NCBI RefSeq assembly: GCF_028331445.1
Contig: NZ_JAQMHX010000016.1
Span: forward strand, 36,797-100,796
DNA: 64,000 nucleotides
Source: Candidatus Phyllobacterium onerii
GTDB lineage: Bacteria; Pseudomonadota; Alphaproteobacteria; Rhizobiales; Rhizobiaceae
Reading direction: 5' to 3'
Shown here: positions 17,308-25,943 of the stretch, piece after piece
How positions within the stretch are numbered: the first letter of the stretch is position 1
Layout of the letters: each line of letters begins with the position of its first letter
Position numbers and translations under genes: made by a program
The notes under the pieces: model-generated
What the model saw: only the letters and a program-made list of their open reading frames with translations
Databases searched by the model: none
What the model was told of the DNA's origin: nothing

Positions 17308-18168
17308 TTACGCTGCTCTGGCAGAACGCTTACCTACATGGCGGGCGAAATCTTCAGGCTTTCCGTCACGCACATGCTCCTTGATCCAGGCTGTGAAACT
17401 ATCGCGGTCACGGGCGATCTTGTCCCAGGCAATGTAAAAAGCGTTGGAGCGCGGATAATAGCCGTGCGCATAGGACGGAAACGCACCACCTGGCACATGA
17501 ACAACGGAGCTGACGGCCCATGTTGGCAGAACCACTGCGTTGGGGGACGGCGGATTGAGTTCGTCGACGATTGCTTCGACCGTGACGATCGAGCGCTTGG
17601 CCGCAAGCACAGCTTCTTTTTGGACGCCCGAGATGCCTTCGATCAGCACATTGCCTTTGCGGTCTGCGCGCTGGGCGTGGATAATGGACACGTCAGGTCG
17701 AATTGACGGCACCGCTGCAAGGACTTCGCCGGTGAACGGGCAGGTAATTGATCTGATATTCGGGTTAACCTTCGCAAGATCCGCGCCGATATAGCCGCGG
17801 AGCATGGCGAATGGCAGGTTTGCTGCCCCGGCCTCATAGGCGTTTGCCATGGCGGCGTGCGAATGCTCCTCAATCTCAAGCGGGCGTGGCCATTGGTTTT
17901 CGACTGCGTCGCGAAAACGGTGCAACGAGCCAACACCCGGATTGCCGCCCCAGGAGAATTTCATACCACGTGCCGCTCCGACGCCGATCAACTGATCGTA
18001 AATCAGGTCTGGCGTCATCCGGATGAGAAAAAGTTCCTTGCGATCCTGCCGGATGATTTCATGGCCAGCCGCATAGGGAATCAGGTGCGTGAAGCCTTCC
18101 ATCGCAATGGAATCGCCGCCCCTGACATTCTCTTCAATCGCTTCGGAAAGCGTGCAAATCCGCGCCAC
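17308..18168 (-). CDS. pcaI: 3-oxoadipate CoA-transferase, subunit A
   Basis: 286 residues, partner of PcaJ. The N-terminal glycine-containing segment IEENVRGGDSIAMEGFTHL is the subunit A CoA-transferase loop, and HAQRADRKGNVLIEG is a conserved core strand. It is about 50 residues longer than classical PcaI and matches the CatI/glutaconate CoA-transferase branch, which acts on the same substrate. It is the first gene of the pcaIJF operon. Its start is 122 nt from the divergent pcaR, and the shared gap holds a PcaR-like operator. Confidence 0.88.
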   Translation of the reverse strand: MARICTLSEAIEENVRGGDSIAMEGFTHLIPYAAGHEIIRQDRKELFLIRMTPDLIYDQLIGVGAARGMKFSWGGNPGVGSLHRFRDAVENQWPRPLEIEEHSHAAMANAYEAGAANLPFAMLRGYIGADLAKVNPNIRSITCPFTGEVLAAVPSIRPDVSIIHAQRADRKGNVLIEGISGVQKEAVLAAKRSIVTVEAIVDELNPPSPNAVVLPTWAVSSVVHVPGGAFPSYAHGYYPRSNAFYIAWDKIARDRDSFTAWIKEHVRDGKPEDFARHVGKRSARAA

Positions 18169-18255
18169 ATTTCTCTCCCTGTCCCGAATTTCTCATCTGT
18201 TGATTAGTGCTTCATTGGTTGGAAGGTCAAATCTTTTGTGCGTTATTTGATTTTT

Positions 18256-18270
18256 GTTCGTATACCGCAC
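18256..18270. promoter_or_regulatory. Likely PcaR operator between pcaI and pcaR
   Basis: The 15-mer GTTCGTATACCGCAC at 18256-18270 is an inverted repeat (GTTCG and CGCAC). It differs little from the published Pseudomonas PcaR site GTTCGATAATCGCAC. A third half-site GTGCG lies at 18238-18242, fitting the three-part sites described for PcaU/PobR. It would let the IclR-type regulator control both pcaIJF and itself. Confidence 0.7.
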
Positions 18271-18290
18271 AAAGCGTGCTAAGGTCGAGC

Positions 18291-19046
18291 ATGCGAGAAA
18301 CAGACTTCATCAGTGGTTTTGCCAAGGGCCTCTCGGTAATCGAGGCATTCGACGCGGCAAATCCGCGTCTTTCAATCACGGATATCTCAAGGATCACCGG
18401 CCTCGAACGTGCGACCGCCCGGCGTTGTCTCTTGACCTTGGCACAACTCGGCTATGCCGACTATGACGGTAAATTCTTCTCGCTATCGCCGCGAATACTC
18501 CGGCTGGGCCATTCCTATCTCACAGCGACTCCCTTGCCCCGCTTGCTGCAGCCTTTTCTCGATCAACTGTCCGAAAAGACCGGCGAAAGCGCATCGGCTT
18601 CCGTCCTCGATGGTAATGAGATCGTCTATATCGCCCGGGCATCGCATAAGCGGGTAATGTCGATCAATCTCAATCCCGGAAGCCGCCTGCCCGCCTATTG
18701 CTCGTCGATGGGGCGAGTCTTGCTCGCCGCAATGAATGAAGGCGATGCGAAGCGTATTCTGGAGAATAGCAACCGCAAAGCGAATACGCCGAATACAAAA
18801 ACGACGATTGCTGACTTGATGGCTGAACTGCAACTAATACGCGAGCAGGGATATGCCGTCATCGATCAGGAATTGGAGATTGGTCTCTGTTCGATTGCCA
18901 TCCCTGTGCGCAATATGCGGGGCACCACCATTGCCGCACTTAACGTCGGTGCGCAGGCACCGAGGGTTACTGTTGATGAAATGGTCACAACCTATCTACC
19001 GGTGATGCAATCAACGCGCGATACGCTAGCGGGCTTGTTGGTCTAG
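18291..19046 (+). CDS. pcaR: IclR-family regulator of the beta-ketoadipate pathway
   Basis: 251 residues from the ATG at 18291. An in-frame start at 18207 exists, but it would run through the operator and add a non-homologous tail. The N-terminal winged helix-turn-helix covers about 8-70 (GFAKGLSVIEAFD, LSITDISRITGLERATARRCLLTL), and the C-terminal effector domain covers about 80-250 (PAYCSSMGRVLLAA, GLCSIAIPVRNMRG). PcaR/PcaU/PobR proteins bind beta-ketoadipate or related acids and activate pca operons. It converges on pcaQ and the two stops overlap in the bases CTAG. Confidence 0.88.
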   Translation: MRETDFISGFAKGLSVIEAFDAANPRLSITDISRITGLERATARRCLLTLAQLGYADYDGKFFSLSPRILRLGHSYLTATPLPRLLQPFLDQLSEKTGESASASVLDGNEIVYIARASHKRVMSINLNPGSRLPAYCSSMGRVLLAAMNEGDAKRILENSNRKANTPNTKTTIADLMAELQLIREQGYAVIDQELEIGLCSIAIPVRNMRGTTIAALNVGAQAPRVTVDEMVTTYLPVMQSTRDTLAGLLV

Positions 19047-19966
19047 GTAGTGGATGCTTCTACTGCTGCTTCGCGGATAGTCTGCATCAAGATCATCAGC
19101 GGCAGTGACGGCGTTATATCAGCACGCATCGTGAGACCTACCGGTCCGCGCGTTTCGCTTGTGTCTATGGGCAAAAGCGCCAAACTCCCATCGTCGACAT
19201 CATCGGCGACAACGCCCGATGAGATAATCCAAACCGCCTTGCTGGAGCGAACAAAGGCGCGGCCGAATGCATCGGAAACCGTCTCGATCTGGGTAGGCAG
19301 GGTGGCTACCCCATTAGCGATGAGAAAGCGGTCGACGAAGGGGCGGATAATAGATGCCCTGGTTGGCATGAGAATCGGAAATTCGGCGAGACGCGAAAAG
19401 ATATCCTCTTGTGAATTCAAGAGCGGATGGCTGGCACCGACGACGAAAACCACCTGCTCGGAATAGAGATGTTCGAAGGAGAACCCCGTCATTTTCTCGG
19501 GAGCTGCAAGGCGGCCAACAACGAGATCGAGATCGCCGAGGCGAAGCTGCTCCAACAGGACCGCGTTTTCGCCCGTAACAATCTTGATGCGACTTTGTGT
19601 TTCCTCTTTCAAAAACAAACTGATGGCATGCGGCATCACGCGGGTCGACACAGTCGGTAAAGCGCCAATGCGGATGGGGACGCCCTCTCTCGACCTTTCA
19701 TTGGAAACGGAATCAATGCCTTGGCGCAGTGCCGTGATGGCGGCGCCGGCATGGCGCAGGAACACCTCTCCATAGCGCGTGATCCTGATGCCGCGGCCGT
19801 CGCGTTCGAATACGGCAACCCCAAGCTCGCTTTCCATTTCACGGATTGTTTTGGTGACGGCCGGTTGACTGATATGAAGGATAGCTGCCGCCTTCATCAC
19901 GCTCTTCTGACGTGCGACTTCCAGAAAAGTTTGAAGATGGCGAAACTTGATGCGACTGTCGATCAT
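19043..19966 (-). CDS. pcaQ: LysR-family activator of pcaDCHGB
   Basis: 307 residues from the ATG at 19966. ATGs at 19972 and 19984 are in frame, but the most upstream one lies inside the predicted PcaQ binding site, and related PcaQ proteins begin close to MIDSRIKFRHLQTF. The LysR helix-turn-helix covers about 8-65 (SVMKAAAILHISQPAVTKTIREME) and the inducer-binding domain about 90-300. PcaQ is known in Agrobacterium and Sinorhizobium to activate the divergent pca operon in response to beta-carboxy-cis,cis-muconate and gamma-carboxymuconolactone. Its divergent position next to pcaD is conserved here. Confidence 0.9.
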   Translation of the reverse strand: MIDSRIKFRHLQTFLEVARQKSVMKAAAILHISQPAVTKTIREMESELGVAVFERDGRGIRITRYGEVFLRHAGAAITALRQGIDSVSNERSREGVPIRIGALPTVSTRVMPHAISLFLKEETQSRIKIVTGENAVLLEQLRLGDLDLVVGRLAAPEKMTGFSFEHLYSEQVVFVVGASHPLLNSQEDIFSRLAEFPILMPTRASIIRPFVDRFLIANGVATLPTQIETVSDAFGRAFVRSSKAVWIISSGVVADDVDDGSLALLPIDTSETRGPVGLTMRADITPSLPLMILMQTIREAAVEASTT

Positions 19967-19975
19967 CAGCATTTC

Positions 19976-19991
19976 ATAACCCATTAGTTAA
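19976..19991. promoter_or_regulatory. PcaQ box in the pcaQ-pcaD gap
   Basis: ATAACC-CATT-AGTTAA matches the Sinorhizobium PcaQ box ATAACC-N4-GGTTAA at 11 of 12 defined bases. It lies 10 nt upstream of the chosen pcaQ start and 73 nt upstream of pcaD, suitable for activating pcaD and repressing pcaQ. Confidence 0.75.
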
Positions 19992-20064
19992 GAGAATGCG
20001 ATAGAATATCATTTTACCTAACCAGATGGATAATCCAAGGTGGTTTATTGAATGGGAGGCTTCT

Positions 20065-20871
20065 GTGCAATTCGTTTCTAGCAACGGCGTAACACTGCAC
20101 TATCAATTGATCGGGGCGCCGGAAGGCAAGCCTGTCTTGGTCTTTGCCAATTCGCTCGGTACCGACTTTCGTATCTGGCGCGATGTAATCCTTCGCCTTG
20201 TCGGCGATTTCGCCATCGTGACATATGACATGCGCGGACATGGTCTTTCGGATATTGGTACGACACCCTACTCCATCGACGATCATACCGCTGACCTTGC
20301 AGGTCTTCTTGATTATCTTGAGGTCAGGAACGCGATTATCTGTGGCCTGTCGGTTGGCGGGCTGGTGGCGCAAGGGCTCTATGCGTCGCGGCCCGATCTG
20401 GTGCGTGCGCTGATCCTTTGCGATACCGCCCATAAGATCGGCTCGGCGGAAATGTGGGCTGCTCGCATCGCGACGCTCGAGCAAGGCGGTATTGAAGCCA
20501 TTGCGGATGGTGTGCTCGAAAAATGGTTCACTCCACCCTTCCACAAGCAGCGTCGCGACGAACTTGCGGGGTATCGCAATATGCTGACCCGGCAGGCCAT
20601 AGGAGCGTATATCGGGACGTGTGCTGCGTTGCGCGATGCCGATTTTACAACCGAAGCTTCGCGCATCGCGGTCCCGACCATTTGCATCGTTGGGGATCAG
20701 GATGGGTCGACGCCACCGGAAGTTGTGCTTTCGCTGGCGAAGCTCATTCCGCGCGCTCGTTACGAGGTGATCAAGGATGCCGGACATATCCCATGCGTGG
20801 AGCAGCCGGAAGCGCTGACGGCGGTGATACGGGCATTCATCGACGAGTTCCAACTTGGAGAAAGAGCATGA
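20065..20871 (+). CDS. pcaD: 3-oxoadipate enol-lactone hydrolase
   Basis: 268 residues from the GTG at 20065. This start has GGGAGG five bases before it and gives the family N-terminus MQFVSSNGVTLHYQL; the ATG at 20026 lacks a ribosome site. The enzyme is an alpha/beta hydrolase with the nucleophile elbow CGLSVGGLVAQG, the acid in GDQDGSTPPE, and the His in DAGHIPCVEQPE. It opens beta-ketoadipate enol-lactone to beta-ketoadipate. It is the first gene of pcaDCHGB and overlaps pcaC as ATGA. Confidence 0.92.
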   Translation: MQFVSSNGVTLHYQLIGAPEGKPVLVFANSLGTDFRIWRDVILRLVGDFAIVTYDMRGHGLSDIGTTPYSIDDHTADLAGLLDYLEVRNAIICGLSVGGLVAQGLYASRPDLVRALILCDTAHKIGSAEMWAARIATLEQGGIEAIADGVLEKWFTPPFHKQRRDELAGYRNMLTRQAIGAYIGTCAALRDADFTTEASRIAVPTICIVGDQDGSTPPEVVLSLAKLIPRARYEVIKDAGHIPCVEQPEALTAVIRAFIDEFQLGERA

Positions 20872-21275
20872 CGTCTACAGACGTTCCTTCCCATCGCTAT
20901 GCTGAAGGCATGGCGACGCGCCGGATTGTCCTCGGCGATGCGCATGTCGATCGCGCCGAGGCAAACAAGACGGACTTTGACAAGCCATTTCAAGAGCTTA
21001 TCACTGAAGCGGCTTGGGGTCATGTCTGGTCGCGGCCGGGCTGGACGAAGCGGCAGCGCTCGATTGTGACCATCGCGCTGTTGGCGGCATTGGGACAGGA
21101 CGAGGAGCTGGTCATGCATATCAAGGCGACCGCGAACACTGGCGCGACCCAGGACGATATTTGCGAGGCGCTACTGCACGTTGCAATCTATGCGGGCGTT
21201 CCGGCGGCCAACCATGCGATTAAACTGGCAAAGCAGGTCTATAAAGACCTCGCTACGGCCGAAAAGACAGCCTGA
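20868..21275 (+). CDS. pcaC: 4-carboxymuconolactone decarboxylase
   Basis: 135 residues from the ATG at 20868, coupled to pcaD by a 4-nt overlap. It belongs to the small AhpD-like decarboxylase family: [24 protein letters not shown] followed by [20 protein letters not shown], where the His is the conserved active-site residue. It converts gamma-carboxymuconolactone to beta-ketoadipate enol-lactone. The protein is of normal single-domain length and is not fused to PcaD as in some actinobacteria. Confidence 0.92.
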   Translation: MTSTDVPSHRYAEGMATRRIVLGDAHVDRAEANKTDFDKPFQELITEAAWGHVWSRPGWTKRQRSIVTIALLAALGQDEELVMHIKATANTGATQDDICEALLHVAIYAGVPAANHAIKLAKQVYKDLATAEKTA

Positions 21276-21288
21276 CGGGAGGCCCACA

Positions 21289-22029
21289 ATGTCCAACAGG
21301 AAGCCGGAGACCGGCGCATTCTTTCAGCGGGACAGGCAGTGGCACCCACCAGCCTATACGCCAGAGTATAAGACGAGCGTCGTGCGTTCGCCGCAAAGAG
21401 CGTTGATTTCATTCGATAATACGCTCTCGGAGATCACCGGGCCGGTGTTCGGCCATGCGATGCTGGGCGAGCTGGATGCCGATCTTATCTACAATTATGC
21501 GAAGCCCGGCGAGAGCGCGATCGGGCAGCGCATTATTGTTTACGGCAGAGTTGTAGATGAGCGCGGCAAGGGTGTTGCGGGTGCACTCCTGGAATTCTGG
21601 CAGGCCAATGCAGGCGGACGCTATCGGCACAAGCGCGAGGGATACCTTGCGGCGCTCGATCCCAACTTCGGCGGGTGCGGCCGGACGATTACCGACGATG
21701 ATGGGTACTACCGTTTTCGCACGGTCAAGCCGGGAGCATATCCTTGGCCGAACGGCGTGAATGACTGGCGCCCTGCGCATATCCACTTCTCGGTGTTCGG
21801 CCATGGTTTCGCGCAGAGGTTGATTACCCAGATGTACTTCGAGGGCGATCCGATGATCTGGAATTGCCCGATCGTCAAATCCATTCCGGACAAGGCAGCG
21901 ATAGAACAGCTCATCGCGGCGCTCGATATGAACAACACCATTCCGATGGATGCACGCGCCTATAAATTCGATATCGTGTTGCGCGGCCGCCGCTCGACCC
22001 TGTTCGAAAACCGCATGGAGGGAAACTGA
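21289..22029 (+). CDS. pcaH: Protocatechuate 3,4-dioxygenase, beta subunit
   Basis: 246 residues, with GGGAGG before the ATG at 21289. This is the iron-bearing subunit. The ferric ligands of the family (two Tyr, two His) fall in [11 protein letters not shown], the Tyr-rich [16 protein letters not shown] and the AHIHFSVFG segment. The enzyme opens the ring of protocatechuate between C3 and C4 with O2, giving 3-carboxy-cis,cis-muconate. It overlaps pcaG by one base. Confidence 0.95.
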   Translation: MSNRKPETGAFFQRDRQWHPPAYTPEYKTSVVRSPQRALISFDNTLSEITGPVFGHAMLGELDADLIYNYAKPGESAIGQRIIVYGRVVDERGKGVAGALLEFWQANAGGRYRHKREGYLAALDPNFGGCGRTITDDDGYYRFRTVKPGAYPWPNGVNDWRPAHIHFSVFGHGFAQRLITQMYFEGDPMIWNCPIVKSIPDKAAIEQLIAALDMNNTIPMDARAYKFDIVLRGRRSTLFENRMEGN

Positions 22030-22643
22030 TGGTGCAACAATTGGGTTACCTGAAGGAAACGCCATCGCAGACAGCGGGACCTTACGTCCATATCGGCTGC
22101 ACGCCGAATTTCGCTGAGATTACAGGTGTTTACGAGAACGATCTTGGCGTCTCCATGGTCAATGACAAGACGCAGGGCGAGCGGATTATCTTACGAGGGC
22201 GCGTTTTCGACGGCACCGGGACGCCGCTCCGCGACGCCTTGCTCGAGATCTGGCAAGCCGATAGCAAGGGGCTCTACAACAGTCCATCCGAGTTGCGCGG
22301 CACCGCAGATCCCAATTTTACCGGGTGGGGACGCTGTCCGACGGACATGGAAACGGCCGAATATCGCTTCGAAACCGTGAAGCCGGGACAGGTACCCTTC
22401 AAGGACGGGCGTATGATGGCGCCGCATGTCACGGTTTGGATCGTGGCGCGGGGGATCAACATAGGGTTGCAGACGCGGATCTATTTCGACGACGAGAAAG
22501 CGGCGAATGACAAGGACCCGATCCTGCAACGCATCGAGCATCGCAATCGCGTCCCGACGCTGATCGCGAAACGCGATGGATCAAGCTATATCTTTGATAT
22601 CTATCTGCAAGGCGACAAGGAAACCATCTTTTTCGATGTATAG
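22029..22643 (+). CDS. pcaG: Protocatechuate 3,4-dioxygenase, alpha subunit
   Basis: 204 residues, related to PcaH but lacking the full set of metal ligands, as usual for the alpha chain. ETPSQTAGPYVHIGC at the N-terminus and LLEIWQADSKGLYNSP are subunit markers. It forms the heteromultimeric dioxygenase with PcaH. The start shares one base with the pcaH stop, giving strict 1:1 coupling. Confidence 0.94.
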   Translation: MVQQLGYLKETPSQTAGPYVHIGCTPNFAEITGVYENDLGVSMVNDKTQGERIILRGRVFDGTGTPLRDALLEIWQADSKGLYNSPSELRGTADPNFTGWGRCPTDMETAEYRFETVKPGQVPFKDGRMMAPHVTVWIVARGINIGLQTRIYFDDEKAANDKDPILQRIEHRNRVPTLIAKRDGSSYIFDIYLQGDKETIFFDV

Positions 22644-22646
22644 GCG

Positions 22647-23702
22647 ATGAGTATTTCTCCTTTCGATCATCCATTTCTGTCCGGTTTGATCGGCGACGAA
22701 GAAGCAGCGCAATGGTTCTCGGCGGAGAGCGATATTGCGGCAATGATTCAGTTCGAAGTCGCTCTGGCCAAGGCGCAAGCTTCTGAAAATATTATAGAAA
22801 ATTCGGCTGCGGAGGCCATCGAGAAGGCGTGCCAGGCTTTTTCACCCGACATGGCCGCGCTCAGATCGGCGGTTGCATCGGATGGTGTCGTCATCCCGGA
22901 ACTTATCCGGCAATTGCGCGAGTCTATTCCGTTGGAGCACCGCGCGTCCCTGCATCTTGGTGCGACCAGCCAGGACGTCATCGACACGAGCCTCATGATC
23001 CGGCTGAAGCCAGTTATGGCACGCCTCGAAACCGGATTATCCGATATCATCGCCGAGTTGGATCAGCTTGAAAAGACGTTCGGGAACAATGGCTTGATGG
23101 GGCATACCCGCATGCAGGCGGCCATCCCGATAGCAGTCAGTGACCGTATCGAATCCTGGCGGACACCGCTGCTGCGTCACCGCAAGCGCCTCGACATATT
23201 GAAGCTCGAATTCCCGGTGATCCAGTTCGGCGGAGCGGCAGGAACGCTGGAGAAATTGGGGGATAAAGGGCCAGCGGTTCGCGAGCGAATGGCCGCCCTA
23301 CTCGGCCTTCACGATACGCCGCAATGGCACAGCCAGCGCGACATCATTGTTGAATTTGCTGACGTTTTATCGCTGATTTCCGGTTCGCTTGGGAAAATCG
23401 GCCAGGACATCGCGCTTCTCGCACAAGGCTCGACCGAGATCAAACTGAGTGGCGGCGGCAAGTCATCGGCAATGCCGCACAAGCAAAATCCGGTCCTTGC
23501 TGAACTTCTGGTTGCGCTCGCCCGTTACAATGCCACACAGGTTTCAGGCATGCACCACGCCCTGATCCATGAGCAGGAACGTTCAGGCGCGGCATGGACT
23601 TTGGAGTGGATGATACTGCCATCCATGGTTGCAACAACGACGACCGCATTGCGTTCTGCTGACGGCCTGCTTAGTTCGATTGAGAGCCTTGGCAAGGCGT
23701 GA
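22647..23702 (+). CDS. pcaB: 3-carboxy-cis,cis-muconate cycloisomerase
   Basis: 351 residues, fumarase/aspartase superfamily. The superfamily signature is present as GGGKSSAMPHKQNPV, and LGATSQDVIDTS carries the substrate-binding residues. It converts 3-carboxymuconate to gamma-carboxymuconolactone. It is the last gene of pcaDCHGB, three bases after pcaG. The length is near that of rhizobial PcaB, about 100 residues shorter than the Pseudomonas enzyme. Confidence 0.93.
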   Translation: MSISPFDHPFLSGLIGDEEAAQWFSAESDIAAMIQFEVALAKAQASENIIENSAAEAIEKACQAFSPDMAALRSAVASDGVVIPELIRQLRESIPLEHRASLHLGATSQDVIDTSLMIRLKPVMARLETGLSDIIAELDQLEKTFGNNGLMGHTRMQAAIPIAVSDRIESWRTPLLRHRKRLDILKLEFPVIQFGGAAGTLEKLGDKGPAVRERMAALLGLHDTPQWHSQRDIIVEFADVLSLISGSLGKIGQDIALLAQGSTEIKLSGGGKSSAMPHKQNPVLAELLVALARYNATQVSGMHHALIHEQERSGAAWTLEWMILPSMVATTTTALRSADGLLSSIESLGKA

Positions 23703-23745
23703 TGTCAACCACACGCAACTAAAATGCAATTGCGAGTGGAAAATC

Positions 23746-23801
23746 TTGCGCCAGAATCGACATTTCGTGCATAGGAATCGCTTGGTCTTGCGTAAGAATC
23801 G
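23746..23801. promoter_or_regulatory. Three 14-bp direct repeats, 21-bp period, before pcaM
   Basis: TTGCGCCAGAATCG (23746), GTGCATAGGAATCG (23767) and TTGCGTAAGAATCG (23788) start exactly 21 bases apart, about two helix turns, so all three face the same side of the DNA. They end 84 nt before the pcaM ATG in a 183-nt gap. The layout is that of an operator or activator array for the transporter operon. It does not match the PcaQ or PcaR consensus. Confidence 0.65.
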
Positions 23802-23885
23802 CATCTTTTCGTTTCATTCCTGCTTCGGAAACCGCGGGTCGTGTGCAATGTTCTGAAAAAGCCGTTTTCGATTGAGGGAGGAACC

Positions 23886-25058
23886 ATGAAAAAGCTCATT
23901 CTGGCCGTCGCCGCATCAATTTTGATGAGTGCAAGTGCCTATGCCGAAGTCATCAAGATTGGCGTTGTCGGACCCTTCTCGGGACCATTCGCAATTCAAG
24001 GTAAAAACTTCAAGGCGGGCATCGACGCCTACATTGCAACCCATGGTGACAAGGTTGGCGAGAACACAATTGAAATCCTCTACCGGGATGTGCCGCAGGC
24101 CGACCCGGCCCAGGCGAAAGCATTGGCGCAGGAACTGGTGGTCAAGGAAGGCGTGCAATATCTTGCCGGCTTCTATTTCACCCCGGACGCCATGGCGGTC
24201 ACGCCGCTGCTCAAGCAGGCGAATGTGCCGATGGTCATCATGAACGCGGCGACGTCGGCCATCGTCACCAAGAGCCCGCTGGTTGTCCGCACTTCATTCA
24301 CCACATGGCAGACGTCGGCGCCGATGGCGAAGATCGCGCGCGAGCGCGGTGTGGAGAAGGCAATTACAGTCGTCAGCGATTACGGCCCGGGTGTCGATGC
24401 GGAGAACGCGTTCAAGACGACGTTCGAGAAAGAAGGTGGCAAGGTTGTCGAATCCATCCGCATGCCGCTGTCGACCAATGATTTCAGCCCGGTGATGCAG
24501 CGGGTTCGCAATTCCGGGGCACAGGCGGTTTTTGCCTTCCTGCCGTCGGGTCCAACCACGCTCGGTTTCGTCAAGGCCTATAACGAGAACGGCCTGAAGC
24601 AGGCGGGTATCCAGTTTCTCGCGCCGGGCGACCTGACCCAGGAATCCGATCTGCCGGCGATTGGCGATGCGGGCCTCGGCATCCTGACGACGTTCCATTA
24701 TTCGCTGGCGCACAATTCACCGGAAAACAAGGCATTTGTCGCCGCCGCCCAAAAAGCAATCGGCAACCCGGCCGAACTCTCCTTCCCTTCGGTCGGCGCC
24801 TATGATGGCATGTATGTCATCAGCAAGATGATCGAGGCGACCGGCGGCAAGCAGGATGCGCAGAAGGCGGTCGATGCGGTGAAGGGCCTCACCTGGGAAA
24901 GCCCACGCGGTCCGGTCTCGATCGATCCGGAAACGCGCCACATCACCCAGAACATCTATCTGCGTGAAGTATCGAAGGGTGCCGACGGCGTCTACTTCAA
25001 CAAGGAAATCAAGACGTTTGAGAAGCAGCCGGATCCGGGATTGGCGGCTGCGAAGTAG
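23886..25058 (+). CDS. pcaM: ABC importer substrate-binding protein, probably protocatechuate
   Basis: 390 residues from the ATG at 23886, preceded by GAGGGAGG. It has a Sec signal peptide (KKLILAVAASILMSASAYA) and the LivJ/LivK-type periplasmic fold beginning IKIGVVGPFSGPFAIQG. It binds a small acid in the periplasm and hands it to the permeases that follow. In Sinorhizobium meliloti the same arrangement (pcaMNVWX beside the pca genes) is a protocatechuate importer controlled by PcaQ; ligand assignment here rests on that synteny. A branched-chain amino acid ligand is the alternative. Confidence 0.78.
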   Translation: MKKLILAVAASILMSASAYAEVIKIGVVGPFSGPFAIQGKNFKAGIDAYIATHGDKVGENTIEILYRDVPQADPAQAKALAQELVVKEGVQYLAGFYFTPDAMAVTPLLKQANVPMVIMNAATSAIVTKSPLVVRTSFTTWQTSAPMAKIARERGVEKAITVVSDYGPGVDAENAFKTTFEKEGGKVVESIRMPLSTNDFSPVMQRVRNSGAQAVFAFLPSGPTTLGFVKAYNENGLKQAGIQFLAPGDLTQESDLPAIGDAGLGILTTFHYSLAHNSPENKAFVAAAQKAIGNPAELSFPSVGAYDGMYVISKMIEATGGKQDAQKAVDAVKGLTWESPRGPVSIDPETRHITQNIYLREVSKGADGVYFNKEIKTFEKQPDPGLAAAK

Positions 25059-25079
25059 TCCCAAAACCGGAATGATCTG

Positions 25080-25943
25080 ATGCAGACGTTCTTCAGCATT
25101 GGCGTCGATGCCCTGGCCTACGGGATGATCCTGTTCGTCATCTCGATTGGCCTGTCGGTGACGATGGGCCTTATGCGCGTGATCAACCTTGCCCACGGCG
25201 CATTCGCCATGATCGGGGGCTATATCGCTTCCTACGCGGCGCGCGATCTTGGGCTTGGCTATGGCCTGGCGATCGTGATTGCCGTGCTTGGCACGATCAT
25301 CATTGCCGTTCCCCTCGAACGTTTTCTCTACCGGCGGATTTACGGCGCGCCGGAACTGACGCAGGTGCTGATGACCATCGGCATCACCTTTTGCGTCATC
25401 GGCCTCGCCAATTACGTGTTCGGTCCGACGCTGAAGACGATCCCCCTCCCCGCCGGACTGCAGGGTCCCGTCGATATCGGTTTCCGAACCATTGCGGCGC
25501 ACAAGCTGTTTGCCATCGGCTGCGGTGTGGTTGTCGCGTTGGGACTTTGGTATCTGATCGAGCGCACGTCCTTCGGTGTCAAACTGCGCGCTTCGGTGGA
25601 CAATACGGCGATGGCGGCGGCGCTCGGCGTGCGTACCAAGATCGTCTATGCGGCAAGTTTCGCGCTTGCTGTCGGGCTTGCAGCCTTTGGCGGGGTGATC
25701 GGTGCGGAACTGTTGCCGGTCGAACCCTATTACGCCCTGCGCTACATGGTGACGTTTCTTGTCGTCGTTTCGGTCGGCGGCGCGGGCTCCATCCCCGGCG
25801 CGCTGATCGCCTGCCTGTTGCTCGGCGCCATCGATACGACGGGGCGCTACCTCGTGCCGGAATATGGCGAGTTCTTCTTCTATCTCGCGGTGATAGCCAT
25901 CGTCTGGGTGTTTCCACGCGGTCTGATGGGAAGAGCCAAATGA
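25080..25943 (+). CDS. pcaN: ABC importer permease, LivH type
   Basis: 287 residues with about eight membrane segments. GLMRVINLAHGAFAMIGGY near the N-terminus and the coupling-helix region ERTSFGVKLRASVDN are typical of LivH permeases. With PcaV it forms the membrane channel of the importer. It lies 21 nt after pcaM, and its stop overlaps pcaV as ATGA. Confidence 0.8.
   Translation: MQTFFSIGVDALAYGMILFVISIGLSVTMGLMRVINLAHGAFAMIGGYIASYAARDLGLGYGLAIVIAVLGTIIIAVPLERFLYRRIYGAPELTQVLMTIGITFCVIGLANYVFGPTLKTIPLPAGLQGPVDIGFRTIAAHKLFAIGCGVVVALGLWYLIERTSFGVKLRASVDNTAMAAALGVRTKIVYAASFALAVGLAAFGGVIGAELLPVEPYYALRYMVTFLVVVSVGGAGSIPGALIACLLLGAIDTTGRYLVPEYGEFFFYLAVIAIVWVFPRGLMGRAK

Noticed and set aside
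23705..23720. Possible PcaQ half-site (TCAACC) upstream of pcaM
   Set aside because: Only half of the box is present, and the second half does not match GGTTAA.
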